Positions 38,329-50,633 of a stretch of DNA of 64,000 nucleotides are shown one piece after another. The first letter of the stretch is position 1, and every line of letters begins with the position of its first letter. The notes beneath the pieces were generated by a model. The model was not told the origin of the DNA and did no database searches. It was given only the letters and a program-made list of their open reading frames with translations. Source of the stretch: Proteromonas lacertae (Eukaryota > Sar > Bigyra > Opalinata > Proteromonadidae); the NCBI GenBank assembly GCA_002245135.1, contig NGBS01000314.1, positions 1 to 64,000 on the forward strand. Reading direction: 5' to 3'. A program made the position numbers and the translations under genes.

Positions 38329-39960
38329 ATGGAGACAAATATACAAAAAATACCATCGAATAATAATTCTAATCCAGTTTCAAGATCAATATCTATAGTT
38401 GCACCACCAGTTTCATACAAATGTGCAATTTTAATTACATTTATGTATAGTTGTGTTAATTCAATATAGATATTTATTTTTTCTAAACTTTAAACCATCA
38501 GATCCTCACTTAACTGCATTTATTTCATCTAAGAACATTTCAGACACTGTATTTCAATTTATCTATCGATGATGAATAGGACATAAACTCAAAAATATAT
38601 CCAGTATATACATACTCATTTATGATTGTTTTACCAATGGGAGCAATTCTAGCGGAGTTAGTGAGTTATAAATTAAGTATTCTAATGGCAACTTGTTGTA
38701 GATTTGGTCAAGCAATCTGCCTATTATTCGGAAAAACAATATTCCACATGCAACTGGTTGAATTTTTCTATGCAATTGGTTTAATCAGTGAAAATGTATT
38801 TTTTTCATTTGTTTATAAATTGGTTATTCCTGATTATTATCAGAAAATAACATGTATATACATACATATATATATATTTATTAATTTCAAATAGCATATG
38901 CACAAGGAATATTTCTTATATCATCTGTAATGTCATCTTTGCTTGGAGATTTTTTACTGAATTGTATTAAATTGAATATTATTATTATTATATAATAGGG
39001 ATTATATTAGACTTAGAAGTATTATTTTACATAACAGTCATCACATCTGGTATTAGTATTATAATCGTATTATTTCTCTTTCCAAACATGAAACATTCAA
39101 ACACATCAGTCAAAGATAAAATAAAGAGAATGTATTATTTGTCTATCCATTTATATTCAAATAAAATATATTTTATATTGGTCATATGGTGGGCATTATG
39201 TTATGCTGCTTTCCAGTTAGCATGGTCCTATGAAGTCTCTTTATATAATAACTTTAAACAAGAAGATGATTATAATGGTGTTGTATTAGCAATATCTTTA
39301 TTTTTTGGTTCTATTAGCTCATTTATTTCAGGTATTTCTTATTTAGAAGAATATTTAAGAGATTATATTTATATTATACTAATTGTTGGAACCGCTTTAG
39401 TATCATGTTGTTTAGTAGCGTGTTTTTCCAATATTTATTATTTAACAATCGTTGGTTATGTCCTGTTTTACACACTGTGGGAGTTTATGAATGCAATGTT
39501 TTCTGCTCACACTGCTCAACTAACAGATGAAATACCAAGGGTCAAATCAAAGACATTAAATACTACTAATTCATTGAGTAATATCAATGGAAATATTAAT
39601 AATAGCAATAATAATAATAATAATATTGATATTCATTCACCATTATTAATTACTCCTGAGGAGTTTATTAAAATTGATAATAGTAATAAAGTAGAAGTAT
39701 CACAACAGAATAGTAATGAAAGTAATAATGAGATACAAATACCATTGATCCCTCATACAGAAGATAAACAGATGAAACCATTTTCGTTGATATTTATGGT
39801 GAATAATTTGTTTTCGTTGATTTTACAGACTTTGATTGTATTTTTCTTATTTTCAGTTGGTGAGGTTAATATTAGATGGGCTTATTTTGTATTTGCTATG
39901 ATATTTGCAGCTGGATTTTTGGTTTTGATTATCCTGTTTGTTGTATCGAAATGTGTATAA
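38329..39960 (+). CDS. SLC19-like (folate/thiamine carrier family) membrane transporter
   Basis: ATG at 38329. After an intron (about 38441-38465) the protein reads IYLFFLNFKPSDPHLTAF, then after a 31-nt intron DINSKIYPVYTYSFMIVLP and the block FGKTIFHMQLVEFFYAIGL...VIPDYYQK, closely matching SLC19 carriers (FLRPSEPYLT, EIYPVWTYSY, LLFG...MQLLEFFYG). Introns near 38850 and 38960 precede the C-terminal half (YFILVIWWALCYAAFQLAWSYEV, then more helices). About 12 transmembrane helices are expected. An Asn/Ser-rich loop (39550-39700) separates the last helices. SLC19 proteins import folates or thiamine by exchange; the substrate here cannot be told. The start is supported by the continuous frame into the first helix. 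Confidence 0.75.
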
Positions 39961-40070
39961 AAAAAACAAAAATATTCTTTTAATTATTATTATATGTGTG
40001 TATATCCATATCATTTTATTCATTGTTTCATTTTTATATTGTGTATGTGAGTGTTTTTTTTCTTCCAAAT

Positions 40071-40078
40071 GATTAACA
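40071..40078. repeat. Left target-site duplication of hAT element
   Basis: GATTAACA directly abuts the left terminal CTGGGTT and is repeated exactly at 42784-42791. Confidence 0.85.
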
Positions 40079-42783
40079 CTGGGTTCGATAAAGGGCGTCC
40101 TTTTCGAATTTTGCCCTATTTTTGCCCCTTTTTTTTCAGCTGAAAAGAAGCCTGCCCCTTACTGCTCGGGCATAGTAATATTACCATGTGTTATGCTGTA
40201 GTATATTTTTTCTGATTTTTTGTTATAACTTTTCCATATTATCATCTAGATATACTAACATATGTTAAAAAGGATATATTATTGTGTATTATAGCATAAT
40301 AGTCATCTACTTTTCTTATGATTATATAATATCATATGTTTATGCATATATACTAATTATATAGAATATACATACTGTATATCATATTCTGATATGCATA
40401 TATATACATTATGTACATTTCAAGGTGATTGACGTCACTGAACATAAATGAAATTTATATAATAAATAATTTTGTATATTACACATATATCATATAGATA
40501 ATTAAGAAGTATAGCTATAGAATGGGTATTTTCAGTTAATTGATAATCAATAGTACTTGTTATGATAATAACATAATATATTTCATAAACTAATAGAAAA
40601 ACTATTTCAAAATTACTATTTAGTATATTTTGCATACTACTTAATGTATTTCAAGCAATTATTTCAATACTTAGAAAATGGTTTGAGAATTTCGAGCTAT
40701 CATTTTGCATTTCAATTGTATATGGGTAAAACGAGAGATGCTGTGTATAGATACTTTAATGAAGATGTGGTGTTAAAGAAACCCCTTGAAAAATACAACA
40801 GAATTCAATGCAGAAGGTGCAAGGCAATGATTATTGCTCATTGCACTAATTTGAAACGTCATTACAAAAAGTATAAATATATTTATTATATTTATTAAAT
40901 TAGATGTAGTGAAAAGCTAATCCAATCAAAACTTACATAATTGAGATATGATGAACGTGCAATAAACTTAATGGTGACCAAATATCTTATAGAAAATAAC
41001 TTAGCTTTCAGAACCATACAATCTAAATCCTTTAAAAATCTAATATATACATTAAATCCAACTACAAAGTCAATAACAATAAACAAAATAAAAGCATCAA
41101 TGAACGAAGAAGCAGAAAGAATAGTAAAGGAAATTGTAGATAACAGTAAAATATGTATAATTGTGGACGCTTGGAAATCAGTAACCAATGAAAACGTTAT
41201 TAATTTGGCAATAAAGAAAAGCAGTGATATTTCGTTTTTGGAATCCATTTATTTACATAAACGAGAAACATCAGAAAATATAGTGGAATTAATAATTCAA
41301 ACATTAGTGAAGTATAAACTAGATATTAAAAACATTGTTGCTGTGAGTAGTGATAACAACTACACCATGAAAAAGATAAGTAGTATTTTAGAGAAAAAAA
41401 TAAATAGACCTGTAGTAAAGTTTGGATGTTTAGCACACATCCTAAACTTAATCAGTAAAAAAGTATTCGAAATAGAGAAATACAAAAAAGTGATAGTCAT
41501 GTGTAATGACATTATTCATAAGTTAAATAATAATCAAAAGATTAGAGAAACTATATATTCAATTATACAAAAAAATATCCAAATACGCAAGGGTTGTGAT
41601 ACGAGATGGTCAAGCTATAGCGATGTATTTAGAAAAATATTACTCAATAAAGAAATTTTATTACAGATAAAATTATTAAAGGAAGAAGATATACAAGAAA
41701 TTAAAGAATGCTACAAGATTGCAAAATATATTTCCACAAATATACACTTATTATGCAAAGATTCATCTACATTAAATGATGGTTTCAGAATATTGACCAA
41801 AATTAAAAGAAAGTTAATGAAAAGGTCATCAAGTGAAAAAGAACTTATTAAAGACATTATAAAAAAAGAGACTAGACATGCAAACTACAGCATTTTAGCT
41901 CTATATGAATTTTTAGACATAAACAGTAAACATAAATTTTCAGACATGGAGAAGGATAATATAAAAAGATATATATTATCTAAATTCAGCCCTATTTTAA
42001 ATCAGAAAGCATTAAATGAGATTTATCATTTTGAAAGAAGAAAACCATACTGCAAAAAGTGCCCTTCAGATATATTTTCGAAAAAGATATCAACTAATAT
42101 ATGGTACAATATGTATGGAGTTTTTTACCCAAATGTTAAGAAGCTATATGATATTCTTTCAACTATTCCTGTCACAAGCTCATTTATTGAACGTTCATTT
42201 AGTATTGAGGGAATAGTTCATAATCATATTAGAAATAAATTACAGCTTAATACTATAAATAATATTTTAAGAATAAAATATGATTTATTAAAAGAAAAAA
42301 ACAAAGAAAAAGATATAAATGAAGATGATAATGATATTAGTGAAGAAGAATATAATTTAGATGTGCTGAATGAAATTGATAACAATATAGTATATGACAC
42401 TTTAGATTATCAATGTTCTGGTGATGAAGATGAAAGTTCTGGTAGTTCTAGCGATGAAGGTTTAAGTGATGAAAGTTCTAGTGATGAAGGTTTTAGTGAT
42501 GAAGGATCTCAAAGCCCTTACTTTTAAGGCTATTATTATAATGAAATATTATTGTTTGTTATTGTTATAAGATAATAATACATAATTATGAAAAGAATAA
42601 ATATTTTTATAGCGTTTAATATCCCTAAAATCGCACAAAATATAAAAATTCAAATAAAATAATTGAAAAGGGCAAATTGTACCCTTTTCTATTTTTAGAT
42701 AGTATAAAGGACGCCCCTTTCAATTTTTGCCCGGGACATGCCCTTGTCCCGCCACTGCCCTGTCCCTTTATTATTCAACCCAG
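40079..42783 (+). mobile_element. hAT-superfamily DNA transposon
   Basis: The 2705-bp element is bounded by an 8-bp direct repeat GATTAACA, the size expected for hAT. The ends are imperfect inverted repeats: left CTGGGTTCGATAAAGGGC, right (complement) CTGGGTTGAATAATAAAGGG. Sub-terminal regions on both sides are rich in GGGCGTCC/GCCC words. It carries one transposase gene. The flanks are intergenic between the SLC19-like gene and 42843. Confidence 0.9.
40644..42527 (+). CDS. hAT transposase (BED finger, DUF659, C-terminal dimerisation), with an in-frame stop
   Basis: Exon 1 encodes a BED zinc finger: CRRCKAMII...TNLKRHYKK, with the final Cys (KKC) supplied after a 31-nt intron near 40872-40903. 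The body contains CIIVDAWKSV and VAVSSDNNYTMKK (first acidic residues), FGCLAHILNLI (C-x2-H) and TRWSSYSDVF, and ends with SSFIERSFSIEG...RNKLQLNTINN, the hAT dimerisation motif. The last 35 residues are Ser/Asp/Glu-rich. With the first acceptor a TAA lies in frame at 40938-40940. An alternative acceptor at about 40946 avoids it but removes the BED Cys. It is therefore either a recently disabled copy or alternatively spliced. Confidence 0.75.
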
Positions 42784-42791
42784 GATTAACA
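42784..42791. repeat. Right target-site duplication of hAT element
   Basis: GATTAACA immediately follows the right terminal AACCCAG, matching 40071-40078. Confidence 0.85.
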
Positions 42792-42842
42792 TAAACAATT
42801 TCAATATTATAATTATTTACTCTTAATAAATTACATATATAT

Positions 42843-43515
42843 TTAGTCATCAAAATCAAATCCAACTATTCGATAATATAAATCGACAAAACCTTTAAAT
42901 GACAGTAATTGGTATTTACTCTTCTTCTAGTTTTTATATTATTATGATTTATATATAATATTATACATAATAGATTTGGTCAATTTTAGGTAAAGATTTT
43001 CTTTTCAGTAAATCTTCTTTCATTTCTTCCTGTAAAATATAAGGTAAACATTTATATTCACCAGTTTCTTTAAGTACTACCTAAATGGTTTATTTATTAA
43101 TTAACATTATGTATATTATACTTGGTGATAAGGATCATTTGGCTTATATACTAATTTACTTCTATCATTATATTTATAAATAGTACAAATATACTGTATT
43201 TCATTAGTATCTAAAGGTATATTCTCATAGTCGTTTATGTTTACTTGAAAATTTGAACCAATTGGAGTCTATAATAGTATACATATATATATAGAGTTTT
43301 ATACTATTCCAGCATGACTTTTTGATGTCATTAATCGTTTTTTCTATTATATAAACAAAATGTAATACACTACAAGCAGGAGGTTTTAGTTTAAACATCA
43401 ATTCATTCATCTCATTTTGTAGTTTCAATATAGCATCATGATAAAATTTCATTCTTTCAGGATTATCTAGATCTTCCACTCTTAGTTCACTTAATTCTTG
43501 AACTAAATGAAGCAT
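42843..43515 (-). CDS. Small conserved-looking protein of unknown function
   Basis: Five exons by GT-AG and frame: MLHLVQELSELRVEDLDNPE... (helical, coiled-coil-like), KKRLMTSKSHAGI, TPIGSNFQVNINDYENIPL...YKPNDPYHQ, VVLKETGEYKCLPYILQEEM..., and a last exon KKSKYQLLSFKGFVDLYYRI ending FDFDD and TAA at 42843. All introns are phase 0 and about 25-40 nt, which supports the model. About 195 residues. I do not recognise the family. It is divergent from the ePHD gene, with about 108 bp between start codons. Confidence 0.5.
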
Positions 43516-43623
43516 TTTCTATTATTTCTATCATTAAAATATATACATTCACATAAGGTTTGCTCTCTATCACATAATTGTCTTGTTCATCGTCTTCTTC
43601 CATCTCTAAATCAAATTCAAAAT

Positions 43624-46376
43624 ATGAATACCCGACAACCGCCAAGCTTTTCACACAAACTGTAACTTTTAAAGAATATTCTAAACAGTTTTACCATCGA
43701 TTAATTATATATTTGTATAGAATGGATGCATTATTATGTAATTTTTGTGGATTACAGAATGACTGTGATGATTTAGGACTGTTATATGAATCAAAATATA
43801 AGGAGTATTCATTGTCTATATATAAATAGTCATAGAATCATTTTTTATCATCTAGACTGTGTACAGTGGTCAAAAGATGTTCTTAAATTCACAAAAGGCA
43901 ACAAAGATTTATATGTCTTTAATTTATATGAGTTTTCAAAAAGAATTAAATGTCATTACTGTAAAAGAGCTTGTCCAACTGTATTTATAAATCACAGTGA
44001 GTATATTCATTTATTACTATTCTATGAATAATAGTGAAGAATTATTTTATCATTATATCTGTTTAAAGAAAAACCATACTGAAATTCCACAATCATTGTT
44101 TATTCATTCTATAAACTTTAAAAAATCCTTAGCGAAATCAATGCAATGTACTAATAATGACTCAAATAATACTAGTTCAATATCTACTACTCAAAATATA
44201 GAGAAATGTATACTAAATTGTTATTATTTAATATATGTAGATTCTGATAGTGATGATGATAATGAGCTAAATAATCATTCAGAAAGATTAACAACACAGT
44301 CAAATATCAATTCATATTCTCATAATAATAATTTACAATCTAAGCGAAGAAATATATCTTATCCAGAAATTGCAATTAACAGAAGAGATTTCGATGATGA
44401 ATTATCATCTTTTGCTGATAGTAGCGACAATGAATCATTATCATCCATATTATCTTCTTCAGAAGATGAGAGATGTTGTGATAATGAAGATTTATTAGAT
44501 TATAGAGACAATTATAGCAATACAACTTCATCTCATTCATCAATTCTACATTCATCATTACCTTCACATTCATTATTACAAACAAATGAGGAGAATAATA
44601 TCAGTAACAATACTAACACTGTTGAAACAAATAATTATGTAAATGTCAATAGTATGATGAATGATACAACATCATCTGTACCATTTTCTGTAGAATGTAA
44701 TTCTGAAAATGAAATGGAAAGAGAATGTGAAAATGAGAATCTATTAGATAATAATGATGATATTAATACAACATCATCTCATTCATCATCACCATCAAAT
44801 GAGAATATTAATAATGATAATTCACATACTGAGATCCCACAATTATCGTCAATAGTTTTAATAAAATCTGTAACAAAATCAAAAAAAACTAGAAGTAGAT
44901 GTATAATTGGATATTATTATAGTATAAATAGATTGTCTTAATTATACTCTTTCTGCTTCTAAGGATCCAAAATCAACAATAACACATTCACCAACAAACT
45001 CTAAATCTTACAAAAGAAAATTAGAGAAATGTATACTTAATTGTTATTATATAATATATATAGATTCTGATAGTGATGATGATTATGAACCAAATAATCA
45101 ACCAAAAAGAGTTAGAAAACACTCAAATATCAATTCAAATTCTCATAAATATAATTTAAGATCTAAATCAAAAAACAAATCTTCATCATATATTACAAAT
45201 AACATGTCATCTTCTGGAAGTGATTTTGATGATGTATTATCATCCTTATCAAATTCTTCTGATGATAACTCTGATAATGACATTGAAGAAGATTATGAAA
45301 ATGAGAATCCAGTAGATAATAATAGTAATACAATATCAACTCATTTATCACCACAATTGCATGTATTATTAACTATACCAGATGATGATAATAATATTGG
45401 TAATAACAATACTACAGTTGAAACAAATAATGAATTATCAAATTCTGCTGATAGTATTGACAAGGAAAGAACATCATCTGTTGAAAATAATTCTAATAAA
45501 GAAATGGATAGAGAATGTGAAAATGAGAATCTAGTAGATAATAATGATAATAGTAATACAACATCATCTCATTCATCATCATCACCAGATTCATTATTAC
45601 CAACAAATGACAACCTAAAAGATATTAATAGTTTTAAAACTATTTCATCATCTCATCATATACAACAAATACAATTACCAAAAAGTAACAAACTTATTTT
45701 AAAAAATCTATTAAATAAATACAAAAATATTATTAATACTAACAATATTAATTGTAATGATGATGATAATATGAACAATAATAAAATTCAAACTCAGAAC
45801 CATTTATATAGTTCATCCAATGATTATTCATCTACAGTTATTAATATTACACACCAAAATGATATATCTATTATCAATTCTAATAACGATTTAAATTCAA
45901 AATACACTTTACCAGTTAAAATAACAAGAAATAATAGATTTCTTACAGATGCATTATTCATTAGTGTTTCTGGACCTAATTTTATTGATTATCTTCGTTT
46001 CAGTACAGATATAACAATACCAATAGATAAAGCATTATCTGATTCTGATTTCATTCAAATATTAGATACTTTGATGTTGACAAAAGTTAATTTGATTAAA
46101 CTATATATTCCACAATATCATAATAAGAATAAATTAAAAGTTATACTTTCTATATTTATAACTACACATCTGGTTGGTTATTTGGATTATGATGATGAGT
46201 ATGAATTATTTATTATTCCAAATGACATACATTCATTGGCACATGCAAAATTTCATTTCTTAATTGACAGATATATGATAGACGGTTCAGTTGTTCCAGC
46301 TTGGATATTGTTAGTAAGTAAAGAACGCGAATTAGTAACTTCTACAAATACTACTACTATCAATAACAATAACTGA
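43624..46376 (+). CDS. Extended PHD (ePHD) protein with Asn/Ser/Asp-rich middle and possible SPOC-like C-terminus
   Basis: Start MNTRQPPSFSHKL joins through an intron ending near 43720 to CNFCGLQNDCDD, an HLDCVQWSKDV element, CHYCKRACPTVF and FYHYICLKKNH. This is the pre-PHD plus PHD order of ePHD (zf-HC5HC2H) domains, which bind DNA or chromatin. Introns lie near 43810, 44000-44035, 44220, 44921 and 45048. The middle is low complexity (N, S, D, E) and contains an internal duplication. The last 150 residues (LPVKITRNNRFLTDALFISV, then LVGYLDYDDEYELFIIPND) recall the SPOC fold, but only weakly. A transcription-related nuclear role is inferred. Confidence 0.6.
44195..45600 (+). repeat. Internal duplication in the ePHD gene, intron included
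   Basis: 44197-44275 and 45025-45100 are near-identical: both encode EKCILN, an intron GTTATTAT...TAG, and SDSDDD. Downstream, DNEDLL.../VETNN.../ECENENLLDNNDDINTTSSHSSS recurs as a diverged second copy. The unit is about 830 bp. Confidence 0.65.
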
Positions 46377-46740
46377 TATATTGTTTGAGATTATTAAATG
46401 ATACAAGTTTAACAATTTCAACATGGCTTTCTAATTGGGTGATAGATACATTTTATACACTTATATTATAAAATTATTCTCCTTCTCTTTTAAAAAATGT
46501 TTTTATTGTTATATTAACCTTTTTATTCTCTTATGTATCGATATTTTGATAAAGAAAGTATGTCGATTCATTTAAGCCTCATTAAGGTAATTTACATGTA
46601 ATTATTCTCATAATTACATTTTATCATATTTCATTATACACCATCCCTTATACCTTTTTTAAAATATAGATACAAAAGTAGTATTTTTATCATATATATA
46701 AAATCAACAAGTGAAGTAAAAATGTATGAATATAACTCAT
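46377..46740. other. Convergent 3' intergenic region
   Basis: AT-rich region between the ends of the ePHD and LIS1 genes. No supported gene or RNA. Confidence 0.4.
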
Positions 46741-48071
46741 CTAACTACACAACCATATATTGATCTTTTCATCAACACCTCCACTCGCTAATACTCGACC
46801 ACTTTTATTAAATTCCATACAAATCCCAAAATTAGTATGAGCATTAGAAATTGTTCGTTTTAAACTTCCATTCATTAAATCCCAGATTTTTATTGATTTA
46901 TCCTCACTGATTGAATACAAATATCTTCCATTTGGATGGATTGACACCTCTCTAACCCAACTTCCATGATCTCTTAAATTATAAATACAAGCTCCATTTA
47001 TTAAGCACCAAACTCGAATACTTTTATCTCTACTACATGAAAATAAAAACATTGGGATATTACTTGGGCTATATTTCATCTTATTATCACTATTTTCATT
47101 TATTCCAACTAATAACATTTGCTCACTCTTTTGGTTAGAAAAACAAACACTTTCTATATTTTGCTCATGACCATATAACGTCATAGTTTTATTCAGTTCA
47201 TGTCCATCTTTTATATTATATATATATATATTATGATCATCACAACATCCAGCTAATATACTCTCATCAACATTAACGTCAATCTATATACAATATAATA
47301 ACATCATATAATATATACATCTCTAACCCATTCTTTACACTCTGTTGAATTTATACATTTACCAACCACTGTTTCCCATACTCTTATTGTTTTATCTCTT
47401 GAACAACTATATAATCTATCATTTCTTAGTATTACTGCACTTACACTATGATCATGACTTTTTAGAGTTTTTATGCATGTATAACTACTTATATCCCATA
47501 TCTTAATTGTTGTGTCGTTTGAACAGCTTGCTAGATTTGTTCCATCTGTATTATAACATACATCATTAATTACATCCGTATGTCCTTTTAATGTCTTTAT
47601 TAATTCATATAAAGTATAATCCCATATTCTAATTACACCATCCTCACCTCCTGAACATAAATGATTATAAGTAGGATGCATTGATAGACAGTTTACTGAT
47701 CCAACATGTCCAACCAATGTTGTTTTTGGATTTTGTGGAATTAATCCTTGATTAATTAAAGATGATTTATTTTCTCCAATAGACACATTTGTAGCACCTT
47801 CCTCTTTCAGTTGCTTTATTTGATTATTCAAGGATTGTATTTGTCCTTGTAATCTTACTATTGCATTCCACTTCTTCATTAATGTATTACCATCCTTCAA
47901 AAATACCTCATGAGCATTAACTGAAGTTAATCCTGCTTCTATTTGAAACATCTCTGCACTTTTAGCGAAATTTGGATTCTCTGATAGATACACTAATATA
48001 GCTTTATTCCTATTATGCTAATAAATTGATAAATTATACAATTCTTGAATCTTCTGTTCACTTAGTGACAT
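46741..48071 (-). CDS. LIS1: LIS1 / PAFAH1B1 homolog (dynein regulator, LisH plus WD40)
   Basis: Start MSLSEQKIQEL-NKAILVYLSENPNF after removing a short intron (about 48015-48045): a LisH dimerisation motif. A coiled coil follows (KKWNAIVRLQGQIQSLNNQIKQL), then seven WD40 blades, including TTLVGHVGSVNCLSMHP, IKTLKGHTDVINDV, KIWDISSYTCIKTLKSHDHSV, MTLYGHEQNIESV and ASGGVDEKINIWLCS at the end. A second intron lies at about 47287-47320. Domain order and length (about 410 residues) match LIS1, which binds dynein at the microtubule. A GAAACGGTT element lies 22 bp upstream of the ATG (48092-48100). Confidence 0.9.
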
Positions 48072-48296
48072 TTTTTAAATTTTATAATTATGAAACGGTT
48101 ATATTTTTGAAATCTTTAATCTTTTGCATTTATATATAGATATATAAAATTATACTCAATGTTATATTTTGATTTCACTAATACATAATTCAACCAATAC
48201 AAAAAGCATAAAACAATACACTAAAAGAGTTGTTTAATAAAAAATCCAATTCATATTAATTTAAATAATATTATTAGTAAATAAACAATTACTTCA

Positions 48297-48555
48297 TTAC
48301 TTTTGATCATTTTTATATTTCACATAAATACCACAAGTAGAAATTATGAGAATTACTAGTATAATACTCAAAATCACCTGAAACTATTATTATAAATCAT
48401 ATTTTTTTAATACAGCAAGTACTGAAGAAGCACTCCATCCAGAACACTCATATCCTTCACCACATATAGTTACATCATCACCTACAATATTATGTTAGTG
48501 AGTTTATACACAATATAAATTTTAAAAGTAATATAAACACTATATATACCTTCAT
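48297..48555 (-). CDS. Tiny predicted secreted/single-pass membrane protein
   Basis: Three exons inferred: 48555-48510 (MKVYIVFILLLKFIL, signal-peptide-like), 48481-48414 (CDDVTICGEGYECSGWSASS...), 48377-48297 (VILSIILVILIISTCGIY, a transmembrane helix, then a short basic tail). The introns (28 and 36 nt) have GT...TAG ends and keep frame, giving 64 residues. The mature ectodomain would be about 22 residues with three Cys. No family recognised; the model rests on splice logic and the hydrophobic pattern. It is divergent from the coiled-coil gene (59 bp between starts). Confidence 0.45.
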
Positions 48556-48614
48556 TCCGTTTTTAAAAATATTCAAATTCAAGCCCAAGCTTGGTAATAA
48601 AAACCTTTCTAAAA

Positions 48615-49519
48615 TGAGTAATAATAGAGAAGAGATAGTATTGTGAATATATTTATATAAAGTTAGACTATAGCAGTCACAAGAGAAGAAATTGAAGCCA
48701 TTTATTCACCTCCATCAACAGCAACTACTCAAACAACAGCTGTTACTACACACACAGTGACACCTATTAAATCAACACCTATAGGATCAGAAAAATTAAA
48801 AAATGACCTTTTAGATCTGCAAATAACAATTCAAAAGTTGAAACAGCAAATCGATGTATATAAAATATATTAACATGATGGTAATATATAAATAGGATTA
48901 TAATATGGAGATAAAGAAATATAGTTACATTTTTGATAATTTTAATTACGAACCTTATAAAGATATAGGAAAAGAAGATTTAATAAGAAGAAGCCTAATT
49001 ATAACACAAAAATATATTTCTGAATGTGAAAGAAATAAAGCTTTAGAAGAGAAAATACTTGAATTAGAGGAATTAATAAAAAAGAATGACAATGGAATGA
49101 GAAATGAGGAAGATTTAATGAGAATTATAAAAGAACAAAAGCCAAAAATACTAAAGAAACAGGAACAAGTTAAAAATATACCTAAGTATCAAGAAACAAT
49201 AACAAATCAAGAAGAAATTATCAATAGATTACAGAAAGTATTAGAAAATGATATTTCAAAGGAAGAAGAAGAGTTGAATAAGAGAGATGATATTGTTACA
49301 CGTCATTTAGAGACTATAAGGGCATTGGAAGCATCCATAGCTCAATCCAGTGAGACTAATGGTCAAGAATTAGCTGATCTTCATTTTAAGTTGATGGAAA
49401 AGAAGAATAATCTGATTGAGATGAAGAATAAATATGAAGAAATGAGGTATATATATAATATAATATCATTTCTATACATTCTTAGAGGAAAGAACAATGA
49501 TGGTGATAGTATTTTGTAA
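48615..49519 (+). CDS. Coiled-coil protein of unknown function
   Basis: Exons: MSNNREEI, intron to about 48671, then TIAVTREEIEAIYSPPSTA...LDLQITIQKLKQQID, intron near 48857-48896, then a long Glu/Lys/Leu heptad region (EEKILELEELIKK, NRLQKVLENDISKEEEEL, RHLETIRALEASIAQ) and a last intron near 49446-49487 before GKNNDGDSIL. About 270 residues, almost entirely helical after residue 60. A structural, perhaps cytoskeletal or ciliary, role is possible; no specific family is assigned. Confidence 0.6.
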
Positions 49520-49618
49520 ATTAATCATTAATTTACTTTATTTATTGATATTAAATGTATTACTGCAAATATATATATATATATATAAAACAAGCATATA
49601 AATAGTTATAATAATTTA

Positions 49619-50391
49619 TTATGACAAAAACGAACAAGGAATATCTTCATCACTTAATTTTTCAAAAACTGTTACATATTTACTTCCTTTATTTCTTTCA
49701 ACCTTCTTACCTTCCTCCGTAGAATTCATCATCAAATTAACACATTTATCTGAAGAATACTCAGATTCTGGAACAATTCTAAAATTAGGGTGCTTAGTTC
49801 CATGTTCGATATACCAATCATTCAAATCTTTAACATCAGTGATTGTATATATTCTACCGTGTGGTTTTAGGAAATAAGAATACTCTGTTAGTAAAACAGG
49901 ACTAACTATTCTTCTTCTATGATTATTCTCTTTAAAATGAGGATCAGCAAAGCAAATGAATATTTTTTCCAATTGAATTTTATTTATATAGTTTGGCAAG
50001 TATTTCATAGCATTTGTTTTGATGACTGATATGTTTTGATACATATTTGATTCTTTATTTGTGTCTCTGAGATTATCTATTCTATCGTGAACATATTCAG
50101 TCACTTTGTGTCTTATTTCTAAACCTAATATGCATGTTTCTGGAAACTCAGGAGCTAAAGTGACTAACAAACCACCAAATCCACAACCTATATCAAGAAT
50201 TGTGATTTTATCTCCAGCATCTATATCACTAAAATTATTACAAATACCTGGTATGTTTGGATAAAACTCGTTCCATCTCATTTCTTTTGGATTAACAGGA
50301 CTAAGATATAAAAATATATCTTATACTATTCAAATGCGTCATTATGTGATAATGGATTGCAATGGGCTCTTTGACGATAGAATTTCTTCAT
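49619..50391 (-). CDS. METTL1: tRNA (guanine-N7)-methyltransferase
   Basis: Exon 1 (MKKFYRQRAHCNPLSHNDAFE) joins by a short intron (about 50303-50326) to YPVNPKEMRWNEFYPNI, the METTL1/Trm8 N-terminus. The SAM-binding motif is ILDIGCGFGGLLVTLAPEFP, followed by LGLEIRHKV, then FICFADPHFKENNHRRRIVSP, the family's catalytic FADPHFK...HRRRI block. The C-terminus has EEGKKVERNKG. The enzyme methylates G46 of tRNAs, with a WD40 partner (WDR4/Trm82) not seen here. About 250 residues, normal length. Upstream Mets are out of frame or precede an in-frame TAG, so this start is chosen. Confidence 0.9.
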
Positions 50392-50633
50392 TGGCCTTCC
50401 GTGAATGCCTATATCTTCCTATATATACACCATAGATCGAACAATGATAATGTAAATACTGTATTTTTGCGCTTTTGTGACTCTGATTCATCTGAATTAT
50501 TCATTATAAGTGAATAAATGCAATTTTCTGATTTTTTCGTCCATTTTTCATTTTTTGAGTATATATGCTTTATTATCACTTATAAAATTCTTTTTTTGCA
50601 TTTTACTATCATATTATCTTTTTATAGTCGACT
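50392..50633. promoter_or_regulatory. Divergent promoter, METTL1 / STT3
   Basis: Contains TTTTTCATTTTTTGAGTATA (about 50551-50570), like the LIG4 upstream TCATTTTTTGAG. A CTTTTTATAG just before the STT3 ATG could be the end of a 5'-UTR intron. No AACGG core was found. Confidence 0.3.

Noticed and set aside
38360-38460. Upstream minus-strand exon of the cNMP gene (KIAHLYETGG...)
   Set aside because: The opposite strand encodes the SLC19-like N-terminus with a good start and splice; the minus reading had no start or matching splice.
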